Positions 1 through 8,893 of a stretch of DNA of 64,000 nt are shown piece after piece. This stretch comes from Flavobacterium aquidurense (GTDB taxonomy: Bacteria; Bacteroidota; Bacteroidia; Flavobacteriales; Flavobacteriaceae). The stretch spans positions 249,452-313,451 of the forward strand of contig FNPS01000006.1 of the NCBI GenBank assembly GCA_900107365.1. Direction: 5' to 3'. Every line of letters begins with the position of its first letter. Positions within the stretch are counted from its first letter, which is position 1. A program made the position numbers and the translations under genes. The notes below the pieces were generated by a model. The model worked only from the letters and a program-made list of their open reading frames with translations, was not told the DNA's origin and ran no database searches.

Positions 1-1317
1 AAAAATGGCAAATCCATCATAATTAGAGCCAATATAAAAACCTGGTCGGTTGGGAATATTTTTAAAACCAAAATAACCTTTGGAATCTATTGTTTGAATT
101 ACTCTTCCACCTTTTATAATTAAAGCCCCTCTGTTGTTCGAACAAATCAATTCGTTATCAACCACCTGAACATTCCACGATTGTGCGGTAGTTCCTTCGA
201 CAAGCTTAAAAGTATCCTCCTTAAAACTGTTGTTCCATGCGTGATAAAAAACACCCTGATTTGTTGCTACATATAAATTCCCTTCATGAATCACAGAAGC
301 ATAAACGGTACTAATGTCATAACTGAAACCAAAGTAGGTAAAAGGAGACCCTTCATTTACAAAAGCAATACCATTGTCAAGGCCCAGCCAAAGGTTGTTT
401 TTATTGTCAATAAAGGAGGTTAAGACAGTATTGTTCTGTAAGCCTTTTTTTCGATTGAGATGTTGGATTATTTTGCCGTCAAAATCACAAATTGCAATTC
501 CGTCTAATACTGAGTTTAGTACAATAAAATTGTTTTTAATTGTTACTCCGCCTAAAGAGTTGTTTTTTTTGACAAAATTATTGGCTTCCGTATTCCAGGG
601 TTTTACTATGTTATTTTCATATAGGAATAGTCCTTTTTCAAGCGTTATAATTAAGGTTTTATTTTTATCAAGCGCATACATTCCCCAAACCTCTGTATTA
701 TTGAGGCTAGTTGTATTGGGTAAGGAATATAGTTTTCCGTTTCTATATTCAAGAATACCTTTTTCTATATCCTGGAAATAAAGTTTATTGTTAACTACGA
801 ATGAAAATTGAAATCGTTTGGGGGCTTTTAGAATAGTAAGTTTTCCATTTTTGAAGATGTATGCTCTTGCAAAAGACTGAAAAATGGTTTGATTATTTAG
901 GGTATGAATTTTCCAGATAAAGTCAATTATTTTGATTTTATTTTTGTCAATATTTTTTGCCAGTGATGTGTATTTGAGTTTTCCTTTTGCATTTGGTTGA
1001 AAATAGCCAAATTCATTATATCCGCCTACGAAAATTTTACCAGAGTCGTCAATTTTTAGACATCTTACAGAAGTTAGATTAGGTAAAGGATATTTTCTCC
1101 ATGATGAGCCATCAAATTGTAAAAGGCCATTGTTATTAGCAAAATATAGGTTTCCATTCTTATCCTGTCCGATATTCCAATTTTGCGTTCCTCCCTTATA
1201 TTCGTTTCGTTTGTAATTTCTTACATCAGGCAAACCAATGCTTTTAACTTGCCCAAAAAATGAAGTTGAGAATAATGTAAAAAAAGTAATAATAAAATAT
1301 GATTTTATCAATTTCAT
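1..1317 (-). CDS. Propeller-type sensor/regulator of the adjacent PUL, N-terminal 439 residues (cut by window edge)
   Basis: An open frame runs without a stop from the ATG at 1317 to the window edge. It begins with a signal peptide (MKLIKSYFIITFF... ending near SFFGQ). The rest is made of repeated short blades of the type seen in two-component-regulator propellers, such as NLYFANNNGLLQFDG, KIFVGGYNEFGYF, NLWLGLDNGIAFV and NLYVATNQGVFYH. In this family the periplasmic propeller senses an oligosaccharide. The C-terminal part, either a LuxR-type HTH after a YXYXD domain or a hybrid histidine kinase, lies outside the window, so the class cannot be decided. The gene is divergent from susC and shares the 345-bp intergenic region, which suggests it controls this locus. 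Confidence 0.8.
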   Translation of the reverse strand, partial: MKLIKSYFIITFFTLFSTSFFGQVKSIGLPDVRNYKRNEYKGGTQNWNIGQDKNGNLYFANNNGLLQFDGSSWRKYPLPNLTSVRCLKIDDSGKIFVGGYNEFGYFQPNAKGKLKYTSLAKNIDKNKIKIIDFIWKIHTLNNQTIFQSFARAYIFKNGKLTILKAPKRFQFSFVVNNKLYFQDIEKGILEYRNGKLYSLPNTTSLNNTEVWGMYALDKNKTLIITLEKGLFLYENNIVKPWNTEANNFVKKNNSLGGVTIKNNFIVLNSVLDGIAICDFDGKIIQHLNRKKGLQNNTVLTSFIDNKNNLWLGLDNGIAFVNEGSPFTYFGFSYDISTVYASVIHEGNLYVATNQGVFYHAWNNSFKEDTFKLVEGTTAQSWNVQVVDNELICSNNRGALIIKGGRVIQTIDSKGYFGFKNIPNRPGFYIGSNYDGFAIF

Positions 1318-1372
1318 AAATTTTTTAATTTATTTCTATTTATGTTATGTAAGGTGTTTATTTTCAGTGTTT

Positions 1373-1580
1373 TGATGTGTTTTTGTAGTTACTACAACGA
1401 GGTAGTTGGCTGTTTTATTGATAAAAATAAGCATTCTAATACAACTGTAGTGTTTATTTTTGCAATTAACATTTTGATAACATCTTAATTTTTATTTTTA
1501 AATTATTTAAAATCAGTAATTTATAAAAAAAATGATGTGTTTTTGTAATGTATAAAATTTTACTTTGATGTGTTTTTGTA
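1373..1580 (+). promoter_or_regulatory. Three direct copies of a 15-bp motif upstream of susC
   Basis: The sequence TGATGTGTTTTTGTA occurs three times in the same orientation, at 1373-1387, 1533-1547 and 1566-1580. The last two copies are 33 bp apart, close to three helical turns, and end just before the proposed susC promoter. The first copy overlaps a 13-bp inverted repeat (TGTAGT-T-ACTACA, 1384-1396). The rest of the 345-bp gap is AT-rich and shows no gene. The repeats are plausible binding sites for the PUL regulator; this role is inferred. Confidence 0.55.
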
Positions 1581-1594
1581 ATGAATTTTAATTG

Positions 1595-1623
1595 TTGATA
1601 GTAAAAAAATAACATTATTATTG
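1595..1623 (+). promoter_or_regulatory. Candidate susC promoter
   Basis: A TTG at 1595-1597 is followed after 18 bp by TATTATTG (1616-1623), one mismatch from the Bacteroidota -7 consensus TAnnTTTG. Transcription would start near 1628, about 35 bases before the susC ATG. Confidence 0.45.
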
Positions 1624-1662
1624 CATCAAATTACTAATTAATTAACCAAAATTTTTAGAAAA

Positions 1663-4600
1663 ATGAAATTAACAAAATTACTTATTTTTTGTATTTCGTC
1701 TTTGTTATTCTCGGTTATAGCTGTGGCTCAGGATGTCACGGTAAGCGGGGTTGTAAATGATGAGAGTGGAATGCCAGTTCCAGGTGCAACAATTGTATTA
1801 AAAGGAACAACGAAATCAACGGCATCAGATTTTGATGGAAAATTCCAAATTCAAGTACCGTCAAATGGTGTTTTGACAGTTACTTTTATTGGTTACGCTA
1901 CAGTTTCTGAAGCTGTAAACGGAAGAACAAAAATTACATTTCAATTAAAACCAGAATCACAGTCATTAAATGAAGTGGTGGTTGTTGGATACGGTACACA
2001 AAAGAAAGCAGTAGTAACTGGAGCTATTTCCAGCGTAAAAGCTGCCGATCTTGAAAAAGTACCAAACGGACGTGTTGAACAATCTCTACAAGGTCGTGCA
2101 GCAGGTGTTTCTGTAGCGTCTACTTCAGGGCAGCCAGGAGCAGCTTCAAAAGTTCGTATTAGAGGTATAACTACTTTTAGAGAAGGTGGAAATGATCCTT
2201 TATGGGTTGTTGATGGTATTGCTGTAGATGCCAATGCAATTGGTTTCATTAATCAAAGTGATATCGAATCTATCGAAGTTCTTAAAGATGCTGCTTCTGC
2301 TGCAATTTATGGTACTCGTGCAGCAACTGGGGTTATCTTGGTAACTACTAAAAAAGGAAAATCTGGTAAAATTTCTGTAAACTACAACGGTTTTGCTGGT
2401 ATCTCTGGTCCGGCTAAGAAATTAGATATGCTTAATGCTACACAGTATGGTGCAATTATGAATGAGAAATCATTAGCAGATGGTGGCGGAGTTAAATACG
2501 CAAATCCTTCAGCTTTAGGTCAAGGTACCAATTGGCAAGATGCAATTTTTAACGACTCAGCTTTTAGATATACTCACGAATTGAGTATTAGCGGTGGTGG
2601 TGATAAATCTACTTTTTATGCTTCTTTTGGAATACAAGATCAGGAAGGTATTGTTGCAACAGAAATTTCAAACTATACAAAGAAAAATTTCCGTTTAAAT
2701 TCAACTCATAAAATTTCTGATTATTTTACGTTTGGACAAACTTTTGGATATACACACCAAAAAACTAAAGGTATTGGAAATGTAAACAGTGAATTTGGAG
2801 GACCTTTGAGTTCTGCTATTAACTTAGATCCACTTACTCCATTGGTTGTTACAGATCCTGCAGTAATTGGTACTGGTTTTTACGCAAATCCAAATATTGT
2901 TAGAGATCCAAACGGAAATCCTTACGGAATTTCTACTTTGGTACAACAAGAAATGTCTAATCCATTAGCTTATACGCAAACAAGATTAGGTGGATATAGC
3001 TGGTCAGATGACTTTGTTGGTAACGCTTATTTAGAAGCTAACATAACTCCGCATTTAAAATTCAGAACTACAATTGGTGGTAAATTAGCTTATTGGGGAG
3101 AGCAAGGTTTTACTCCGGTTTTCTTCCTAAATCCGAATGTTAAGGCGGATAGAAATAATTACAATCAAAAGAATAATAAATCATTTGCATGGACTCTTGA
3201 GAACATCTTGACTTATGCAAATAAATTTGGAGATCATAACTTAAACATTTTAGCAGGACAAGGTGCTTATGTTGAAAACATAGGTGGTAAAATTGAAGTT
3301 ACTATGTTTGGTTTGCCAATCACAAGTTATAAAGATGCTTCTTTTAATTTTGATATTCCTCAAACTGACAGAGTAAACGTTTCAGAGGATTTCGTAGAGC
3401 ACAAATTAGCTTCATTGTTCTTGCGTGCTAATTATGATTACAAAGAGAAATATCTTTTTACAGGAATCGTTCGTCGTGATGGATCAACTCGTTTTGGAGA
3501 AAATAACAAATGGGGAGTTTTCCCTTCATTCTCTTTAGGATGGGTAATTTCGAAAGAAGGATTCTGGAAAGAAAATAACGTAGTAAATACTTTAAAACTA
3601 CGTGGAGGATACGGAGTTGTTGGTAATGATAATATCGACGATTTTAAATACAGAGCTTTAGTTGTAGGAGGATATAACTATTCTGTTGGAAATACAGGTG
3701 CAATTACAACAGGTTACGGAAACTCTACATTACCAAACGCAAATTTAGGATGGGAAGAAACTTCTCAAACGACTGTAGGTCTTGATGCTAAACTTTTTAA
3801 TGATTTTACTCTTGCGGTAGATTATTACAAAAAGAGAACTACTGGAATTTTAAGAGATGTTGTTATTCCTGGATATGTTGGAGTTGTTAACGCACCTTCT
3901 GCGAATATTGCCGATATGGATAACAGTGGTTTTGAAGTTGAATTAGGTTTCAAGAAAAGACTTGGAGAATTTAATTTAGGTATTAATGGAAACGTTGCTT
4001 ATCTAAAAAATGAAATTACATATGTTGGATCATCTACAAACTACATCGTTGGTGATGCTACTTTCCAATCTATGGGGCCAGTTACAAGAACAGAAGTTGG
4101 TCACTCATTTAATGAATTCTACGGATATAAAACAGCAGGTATTTTTCAAAATGAAGCAGAAGTTGCTGCTTATAAAAATGCTTCAGGAGGTTTAATTCAA
4201 CCAAATGCTAAACCTGGAGATTTCCGTTGGACAGATACAAATGGAGATGGTGCTATTTCAGATGATGATAAACAATATTTAGGTACTAACATTCCAAAAT
4301 ATACTTTCGGTCTTACTTTAAACTTAGACTATAAAAACTTTGATTTTATGGCATTTACTCAAGGATCAGCAGGAAGTAAAATTTTCCAGGGTCTAAGAAG
4401 ACTTGATATCTTGAATGCTAACTATCAAACTAAAGCGTTAGATCGTTGGGTTGGAGAAGGAACTTCAAACGATTATCCTAGATTGTCAAATAATGATCCG
4501 AATAAAAATTTCACTAATATGTCTGATTTTTATCTTGAAAATGGAAACTACTTACGTTTGAAAATTGTTCAGGTTGGATACACAATGCCAACTAATTTAT

Positions 4601-4773
4601 CATCTAAAATTGGTGCAGACAAAGTTCGTTTCTACGTAACAGGAGAAAATCTAATCACTTTTACTAAATACACTGGATTTGATCCAGAAATTGGAGGTCA
4701 AGTATTCGGTGTAGATAAAGGAGTTTATCCACAAGCCAGATCTATTCTGTTTGGAGCTAACGTTCAATTTTAA
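1663..4773 (+). CDS. susC: SusC/RagA-family TonB-dependent outer-membrane transporter
   Basis: The 1036-residue protein imports oligosaccharides across the outer membrane with its SusD partner. It starts with a signal peptide ending at VAVAQ. A carboxypeptidase-like domain follows (VSGVVNDESGMPVPGATI, residues about 27-105), then a TonB box and a plug domain with the typical SusC signature (LNEVVVVGYGTQKK, VRIRGITTF, WVVDG, IESIEVLKDAASAAIYG). The remainder is a 22-strand-type barrel ending in the aromatic terminus NVQF. Length is normal for SusC. It is followed 14 bases later by susD. Nearby glycoside hydrolases suggest a beta-glucan ligand, which is an inference from context. Confidence 0.95.
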   Translation: MKLTKLLIFCISSLLFSVIAVAQDVTVSGVVNDESGMPVPGATIVLKGTTKSTASDFDGKFQIQVPSNGVLTVTFIGYATVSEAVNGRTKITFQLKPESQSLNEVVVVGYGTQKKAVVTGAISSVKAADLEKVPNGRVEQSLQGRAAGVSVASTSGQPGAASKVRIRGITTFREGGNDPLWVVDGIAVDANAIGFINQSDIESIEVLKDAASAAIYGTRAATGVILVTTKKGKSGKISVNYNGFAGISGPAKKLDMLNATQYGAIMNEKSLADGGGVKYANPSALGQGTNWQDAIFNDSAFRYTHELSISGGGDKSTFYASFGIQDQEGIVATEISNYTKKNFRLNSTHKISDYFTFGQTFGYTHQKTKGIGNVNSEFGGPLSSAINLDPLTPLVVTDPAVIGTGFYANPNIVRDPNGNPYGISTLVQQEMSNPLAYTQTRLGGYSWSDDFVGNAYLEANITPHLKFRTTIGGKLAYWGEQGFTPVFFLNPNVKADRNNYNQKNNKSFAWTLENILTYANKFGDHNLNILAGQGAYVENIGGKIEVTMFGLPITSYKDASFNFDIPQTDRVNVSEDFVEHKLASLFLRANYDYKEKYLFTGIVRRDGSTRFGENNKWGVFPSFSLGWVISKEGFWKENNVVNTLKLRGGYGVVGNDNIDDFKYRALVVGGYNYSVGNTGAITTGYGNSTLPNANLGWEETSQTTVGLDAKLFNDFTLAVDYYKKRTTGILRDVVIPGYVGVVNAPSANIADMDNSGFEVELGFKKRLGEFNLGINGNVAYLKNEITYVGSSTNYIVGDATFQSMGPVTRTEVGHSFNEFYGYKTAGIFQNEAEVAAYKNASGGLIQPNAKPGDFRWTDTNGDGAISDDDKQYLGTNIPKYTFGLTLNLDYKNFDFMAFTQGSAGSKIFQGLRRLDILNANYQTKALDRWVGEGTSNDYPRLSNNDPNKNFTNMSDFYLENGNYLRLKIVQVGYTMPTNLSSKIGADKVRFYVTGENLITFTKYTGFDPEIGGQVFGVDKGVYPQARSILFGANVQF

Positions 4774-4787
4774 TAAATTAAAGAATT

Positions 4788-6299
4788 ATGAAAACTATAA
4801 AATTTAAATACATATATATTGCTGTGGCATTAGCGGCTTTGGGCGGATCGTGCTCGGAAGATTTTGTGACCATAGATCCGAAAGGAAAATTTGATACAAG
4901 TACTTACTTTTCTAACGAACAACAATGTTATTCTGCTTTAATTGGGGTTTACGATCCACTTAGAAAGAATACTGGTGGTTTCGAAAATTTGGTTGCCATG
5001 CTAAATGCTGGTTCAGATGATTTTTATGCAGGTGGTGGTGGACCAACAGATGGAACAGGAATTCAAAATTTCTCTACGCATTCACTTACTTCGATTATCG
5101 TACCGGGAAGTTACTGGGGTGATCATTACCAAGGTGTTTCGAGAGCAAATATCTTATTGGCTAAACTTCCTGCCGCCACTATGGACAATGGAGTAAGAGC
5201 TAGATTTGCTGCAGAAAGCAAAGCATTACGTGCATTTTACTATTTTAATTTAGTGCGATTGTTTAAAAACATTCCTTTGATTTTAGAGCCATTAACTACA
5301 GGGACTATTTATGATCCTGAACAAGTGGCACCAGAAGTAATTTACGCACAAATTGAGAAGGATTTATTAGAAGCTATTCCTGCTTTGCCTAATACTGTTG
5401 TTGCAGATACTGAGGCTGGAAGGTTTAATAAAGGTGCAGCGCAAGCGTTACTGGGAAAAGTATATTTATTTGAAGGTAAAAAAACTGAGGCGGCTACCGT
5501 TTTAGCTCAGGTAAATGGTACACCAGGACAAACAAATCAATACGGAAATAAATTGCTAGCTAATTTTAGTGATTTATGGGTAACATCAAATAAATTTAAT
5601 ACAGAGTCATTAATAGAAGTTTCTCATACTAGTGCAGGTAACTCTGACTGGACATTTTGGGGATCTGGTAAAGATGAAGGAAACTCTTTAAATGTAATGG
5701 TTGGACCAAGAGGTTATTCAAGACCTACAAATTCTACTGCACCGGATCTTCCTGCAGGATGGAGTTTTAGTGTACCTACTCAAAAATTATATGATGCAAT
5801 GAAGACCGATCCAAGGTTTGCAGCTACAATTTTAGATGTAAAAGCGTTAAAAGCTGCCGGACAAGCTGATTATATTGGTGGTTACCAAGATACAGGATAT
5901 TTCCTGAACAAATACTTACCAAGACAATCGGATGTTCGTACAGGTGGAGGTAATGCAGAATTAAACTACAAACAAAATTCTTATGTTATCAGACTTGCTG
6001 ATACTTATTTAATGGAAGCTGAGGCTTTAGGTTCAGGACCGAGAGCACAAGCTTTGCTTGATGCAGTTAGAGCCAGAGTTGGTTTGGCTTCTGTTCCAGT
6101 AACATTAGCAGCTATTAAAAATGAGAGAAGAATGGAGTTAGCTGGTGAAGGTCATAGATTTTTTGATTTAGTAAGATGGGGAGATGCTGCAACAGCATTG
6201 GCAGACAGAGGTTTCAATGCAGGTACAGATGAGATTTTCCCAATACCATATACTGAGCTTAATGGTACTAAATTGAAACAAAATCCTAATTATCAGTAA
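4788..6299 (+). CDS. susD: SusD/RagB-family nutrient-binding outer-membrane lipoprotein
   Basis: This 503-residue surface lipoprotein forms the lid over the SusC barrel and captures glycan. The lipobox ALGGSC places the lipidated cysteine near residue 22. The SusD TPR-like fold is recognisable from the N-terminal SNEQQCYSALIGVYDPLR, the middle RALRAFYYFNLVRLF and the C-terminal ERRMELAGEGHRFFDLVRWG, with the usual IPYTEL...QNPNY ending. It lies directly after susC and was probably co-transcribed with it. Confidence 0.95.
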   Translation: MKTIKFKYIYIAVALAALGGSCSEDFVTIDPKGKFDTSTYFSNEQQCYSALIGVYDPLRKNTGGFENLVAMLNAGSDDFYAGGGGPTDGTGIQNFSTHSLTSIIVPGSYWGDHYQGVSRANILLAKLPAATMDNGVRARFAAESKALRAFYYFNLVRLFKNIPLILEPLTTGTIYDPEQVAPEVIYAQIEKDLLEAIPALPNTVVADTEAGRFNKGAAQALLGKVYLFEGKKTEAATVLAQVNGTPGQTNQYGNKLLANFSDLWVTSNKFNTESLIEVSHTSAGNSDWTFWGSGKDEGNSLNVMVGPRGYSRPTNSTAPDLPAGWSFSVPTQKLYDAMKTDPRFAATILDVKALKAAGQADYIGGYQDTGYFLNKYLPRQSDVRTGGGNAELNYKQNSYVIRLADTYLMEAEALGSGPRAQALLDAVRARVGLASVPVTLAAIKNERRMELAGEGHRFFDLVRWGDAATALADRGFNAGTDEIFPIPYTELNGTKLKQNPNYQ

Positions 6300-6332
6300 T
6301 ACTAAATAACCAAAAACCAAAAACCAAAAACA

Positions 6333-7196
6333 ATGAATCTAAATATAAATTTAAGAAGAAGTGTATACCTAATGCTATTTATAGCATTAGGCACACTAAA
6401 TAGTTGTGATGACGAAGTTAACGGAAATGTCTTAGTTGCTTCTAGTGTAGATGCTGCATTTACTCTGGTACCGGTTACTGGCGTTACAAATACGTATCTG
6501 GCAACAGCACAACCAAATGGTGTTATTTCATCAAGATGGGATACTGGTGACGGTGCTTATCCTGGTAAAATGAATGAAACAATTGTACTACCAGATGCAG
6601 GTACATATACTATTACACATACAGCTATTGGTGCTGGTGGTGCAATGGGAACTGCAAATACACAAGTTGTCGTTGCAACTTCTGATCCTGTAAAAGGGAA
6701 TCTTGTAAAAGGAGGTTCATTCGCAACAGCTACTGATCAGGCAAACTGGAAAAAAGTAATTTACACTGCTCCTGGAGATTGGACTTATAGTTCTAAAGGA
6801 GCTACAATTAGTGGATCAGGTGGACATGCAGGTATTTATCAGGCAATTGATGTTGTAAAAGACAAAGAATACAGCATTGATATGGTTGTTTCAGGAGGTG
6901 CTTCAGCAGATATGTGGTTTGAAGTTTATGCTGGAAAAAAAGACCCGGCTACTGTTTCTGGCGATTATAGCGACGGAGGTAAAGTAATGGGACTTAATAC
7001 TTGGGATGGTTGTGGTAATTCAGTTGTTTCAGGTAAATTATCTGCTATTGGATGTACTAAAAACGAAAGAGTAGGTATGATTAGCAATGTCGTTAAATTT
7101 GATATTACGGGTAAAATTTACCTAATGATCAGATGTGGCGGAAAAATCGCTGCAGGTGGTATAACTATCAAAAGTGTAGAATTACGCGGAAAATAA
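6333..7196 (+). CDS. PKD-domain surface lipoprotein, likely glycan-binding (SusE-position)
   Basis: The 287-residue protein has a lipobox (LGTLNSC) followed by DDE, an acidic patch of the kind that exports lipoproteins to the surface in flavobacteria. Residues about 35-115 look like a PKD/Ig-like domain (SRWDTGDGAYPGKMNETIVLPDAGTYTITHTA style). The C-terminal half (about 120-287) is a beta-rich jelly-roll-like module that could bind carbohydrate. It sits right after susD, the usual place for a surface glycan-binding protein. The binding role is inferred from position and architecture; there is no catalytic signature. Confidence 0.75.
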   Translation: MNLNINLRRSVYLMLFIALGTLNSCDDEVNGNVLVASSVDAAFTLVPVTGVTNTYLATAQPNGVISSRWDTGDGAYPGKMNETIVLPDAGTYTITHTAIGAGGAMGTANTQVVVATSDPVKGNLVKGGSFATATDQANWKKVIYTAPGDWTYSSKGATISGSGGHAGIYQAIDVVKDKEYSIDMVVSGGASADMWFEVYAGKKDPATVSGDYSDGGKVMGLNTWDGCGNSVVSGKLSAIGCTKNERVGMISNVVKFDITGKIYLMIRCGGKIAAGGITIKSVELRGK

Positions 7197-7227
7197 AAAG
7201 ATTAAGTTAAGTTTAAGTTTGGTTGTA

Positions 7228-7266
7228 AATAGCCCATAATCATTATGAGTATGGGCTATTTTTTAA
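7228..7266 (+). terminator. Rho-independent terminator inside the PUL, after the SusCD block
   Basis: An 11-bp perfect stem, AATAGCCCATA (7228-7238) with TATGGGCTATT (7250-7260), has an 11-base loop and runs into TTTT (7261-7264). It separates susC-susD-lipoprotein from the enzyme genes and would reduce read-through into them. Confidence 0.75.
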
Positions 7267-7345
7267 ATCCTTAAACACTGGAAATTGTCTTGTGATAAGC
7301 AACTTCTGTAAAACTTCAATTTGGAATTTAAATAATAAGGAAAGA

Positions 7346-8800
7346 ATGAAAAAAAATAGTTTCAAAGTTCTATGCTTTTTGTTTTCGTTGACTGCTTTTG
7401 CTCAACAACCAAAAACAAAAAAAGAGTTTACAACCAATGGAAAAAAGATAACGGTTTATACTACTGCTGAAAATTCAAATCTAAGAATTACTGCTACAGA
7501 TAATTTAAGTTTTTCAGCATCAAAACAACCTCTTGAAATTGAAACATCCGTTTTTGTAGAACCATCAAAAAAGTTCCAGACTTTCATTGGAATTGGTGGC
7601 GCAATAACTGACGCAAGTGCCGAAATTTTTGCTAAACTTTCAAAAGAAAAACAAACAGAATTCTTAAATGCCTACTACGATAAAAATAAAGGAATTGGCT
7701 ATTCTTTGCTAAGAACAACGATACAAAGTTCTGATTTTAGCAGTGAAAGTTACTCTTATATCAAAGAAGGCGATAAAGATTTAAAAACGTTTTCTATTGA
7801 TCATGACAGACAATATCGCATTCCGCTAATAAAACAAGCCATTCAGACTGCCGGCGGGAAATTGTTAACTTATGTTGCTCCATGGTCGCCAAATGCTTTT
7901 ATGAAGAGCAACAAAAATGTATTGAAAGGCGGAACATTATTACCGGAATATTACCAGACCTGGGCAAATTTTTATGCCAAATTTATAAAAGCATATGAGA
8001 AAGAAGGAATCCCAATTTGGGGAACTTCAACTCAAAATGAGCCAATGGCGGTACAAACTTGGGAATCTTGTATTTATACTGCTGAAGCAGAAAGAGATTT
8101 TATTAAAAATTTCCTTGGACCAACATTAAAAAAAGAAAAATTAGGTGATGTAAAAATTATTGCATGGGATCATAACCGTGATTTAATGAATTACAGAGCT
8201 AATGTTATTTACTCTGATCCTGAAGCTTCAAAATATGTTTGGGGAATGGGTTTTCACTGGTATGAAACGTGGTCAGGTGGCTCATCAATGTTTGAAAATG
8301 TTGCCAAAGTAAAAGAAGCTTATCCTGATAAAGGTTTAATGTTTACAGAAGGTTGTGTTGAAAAGTTTGATGCTTCTAAATTTCAATTTTGGGGTAATGG
8401 AGAACGATATGGTATCTCTATGATTAATGATTTTAATAATGGTACAGCAGGTTGGACAGACTGGAATATTCTTTTAGACCAAAACGGTGGACCTAATCAT
8501 GTTGGCAATTTTTGTTTTTCGCCAATTCACGCTGACACTACAACAGGACAGTTAATTTATACACCATCTTACTATTATATCGGACATTTTTCAAAATTCA
8601 TTCATTTAAATGCTGTAAGAGTTAGCTCTGCAGTAAGCAGAAGTGCTTTATTAAGTACTTCATTTCTGAATACTGACGGAACAATGGCAACCATTGTTAT
8701 GAATCAAACCGACAAAGAGGTTACCTATAATTTAATTATAGCTGCTGAAAAAACAGTAGTTAAAATTCCTGCTCATGCGATACAAACGCTTGTATATTAA
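7346..8800 (+). CDS. GH30 family glycoside hydrolase, periplasmic or secreted (GH30 copy A1)
   Basis: The 484-residue enzyme belongs to GH30 (glucosylceramidase/beta-1,6-glucanase clan). The start is taken at the ATG at 7346, because it gives a clean signal peptide (MKKNSFKVLCFLFSLTAFAQ); an upstream in-frame ATG at 7292 would precede it with hydrophilic residues. The GH30 core begins with FQTFIGIGGAITDASAE. The acid/base glutamate is E232 in TQNEP and the nucleophile is E335 in FTEGC. A short beta-sandwich closes the protein. It is about as long as GH30_1-type enzymes and is closely similar to the next gene, so the pair probably arose by tandem duplication. Confidence 0.88.
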   Translation: MKKNSFKVLCFLFSLTAFAQQPKTKKEFTTNGKKITVYTTAENSNLRITATDNLSFSASKQPLEIETSVFVEPSKKFQTFIGIGGAITDASAEIFAKLSKEKQTEFLNAYYDKNKGIGYSLLRTTIQSSDFSSESYSYIKEGDKDLKTFSIDHDRQYRIPLIKQAIQTAGGKLLTYVAPWSPNAFMKSNKNVLKGGTLLPEYYQTWANFYAKFIKAYEKEGIPIWGTSTQNEPMAVQTWESCIYTAEAERDFIKNFLGPTLKKEKLGDVKIIAWDHNRDLMNYRANVIYSDPEASKYVWGMGFHWYETWSGGSSMFENVAKVKEAYPDKGLMFTEGCVEKFDASKFQFWGNGERYGISMINDFNNGTAGWTDWNILLDQNGGPNHVGNFCFSPIHADTTTGQLIYTPSYYYIGHFSKFIHLNAVRVSSAVSRSALLSTSFLNTDGTMATIVMNQTDKEVTYNLIIAAEKTVVKIPAHAIQTLVY

Positions 8801-8893
8801 TATTTTATAGAAGAGTACGAGGGTTGATCTGAATCATCCGTTTTGACCCTCGATTACTTGAATTTGAATTTAATCGTTTTTTGAAAAGTAACA

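Noticed and set aside
374..781. 135-codon plus-strand frame
   Set aside because: It is antisense to the propeller regulator, whose frame carries clear domain motifs.
1941..2249. 102-codon minus-strand frame inside susC
   Set aside because: It shadows the strongly conserved plug domain of SusC and has no motif of its own.
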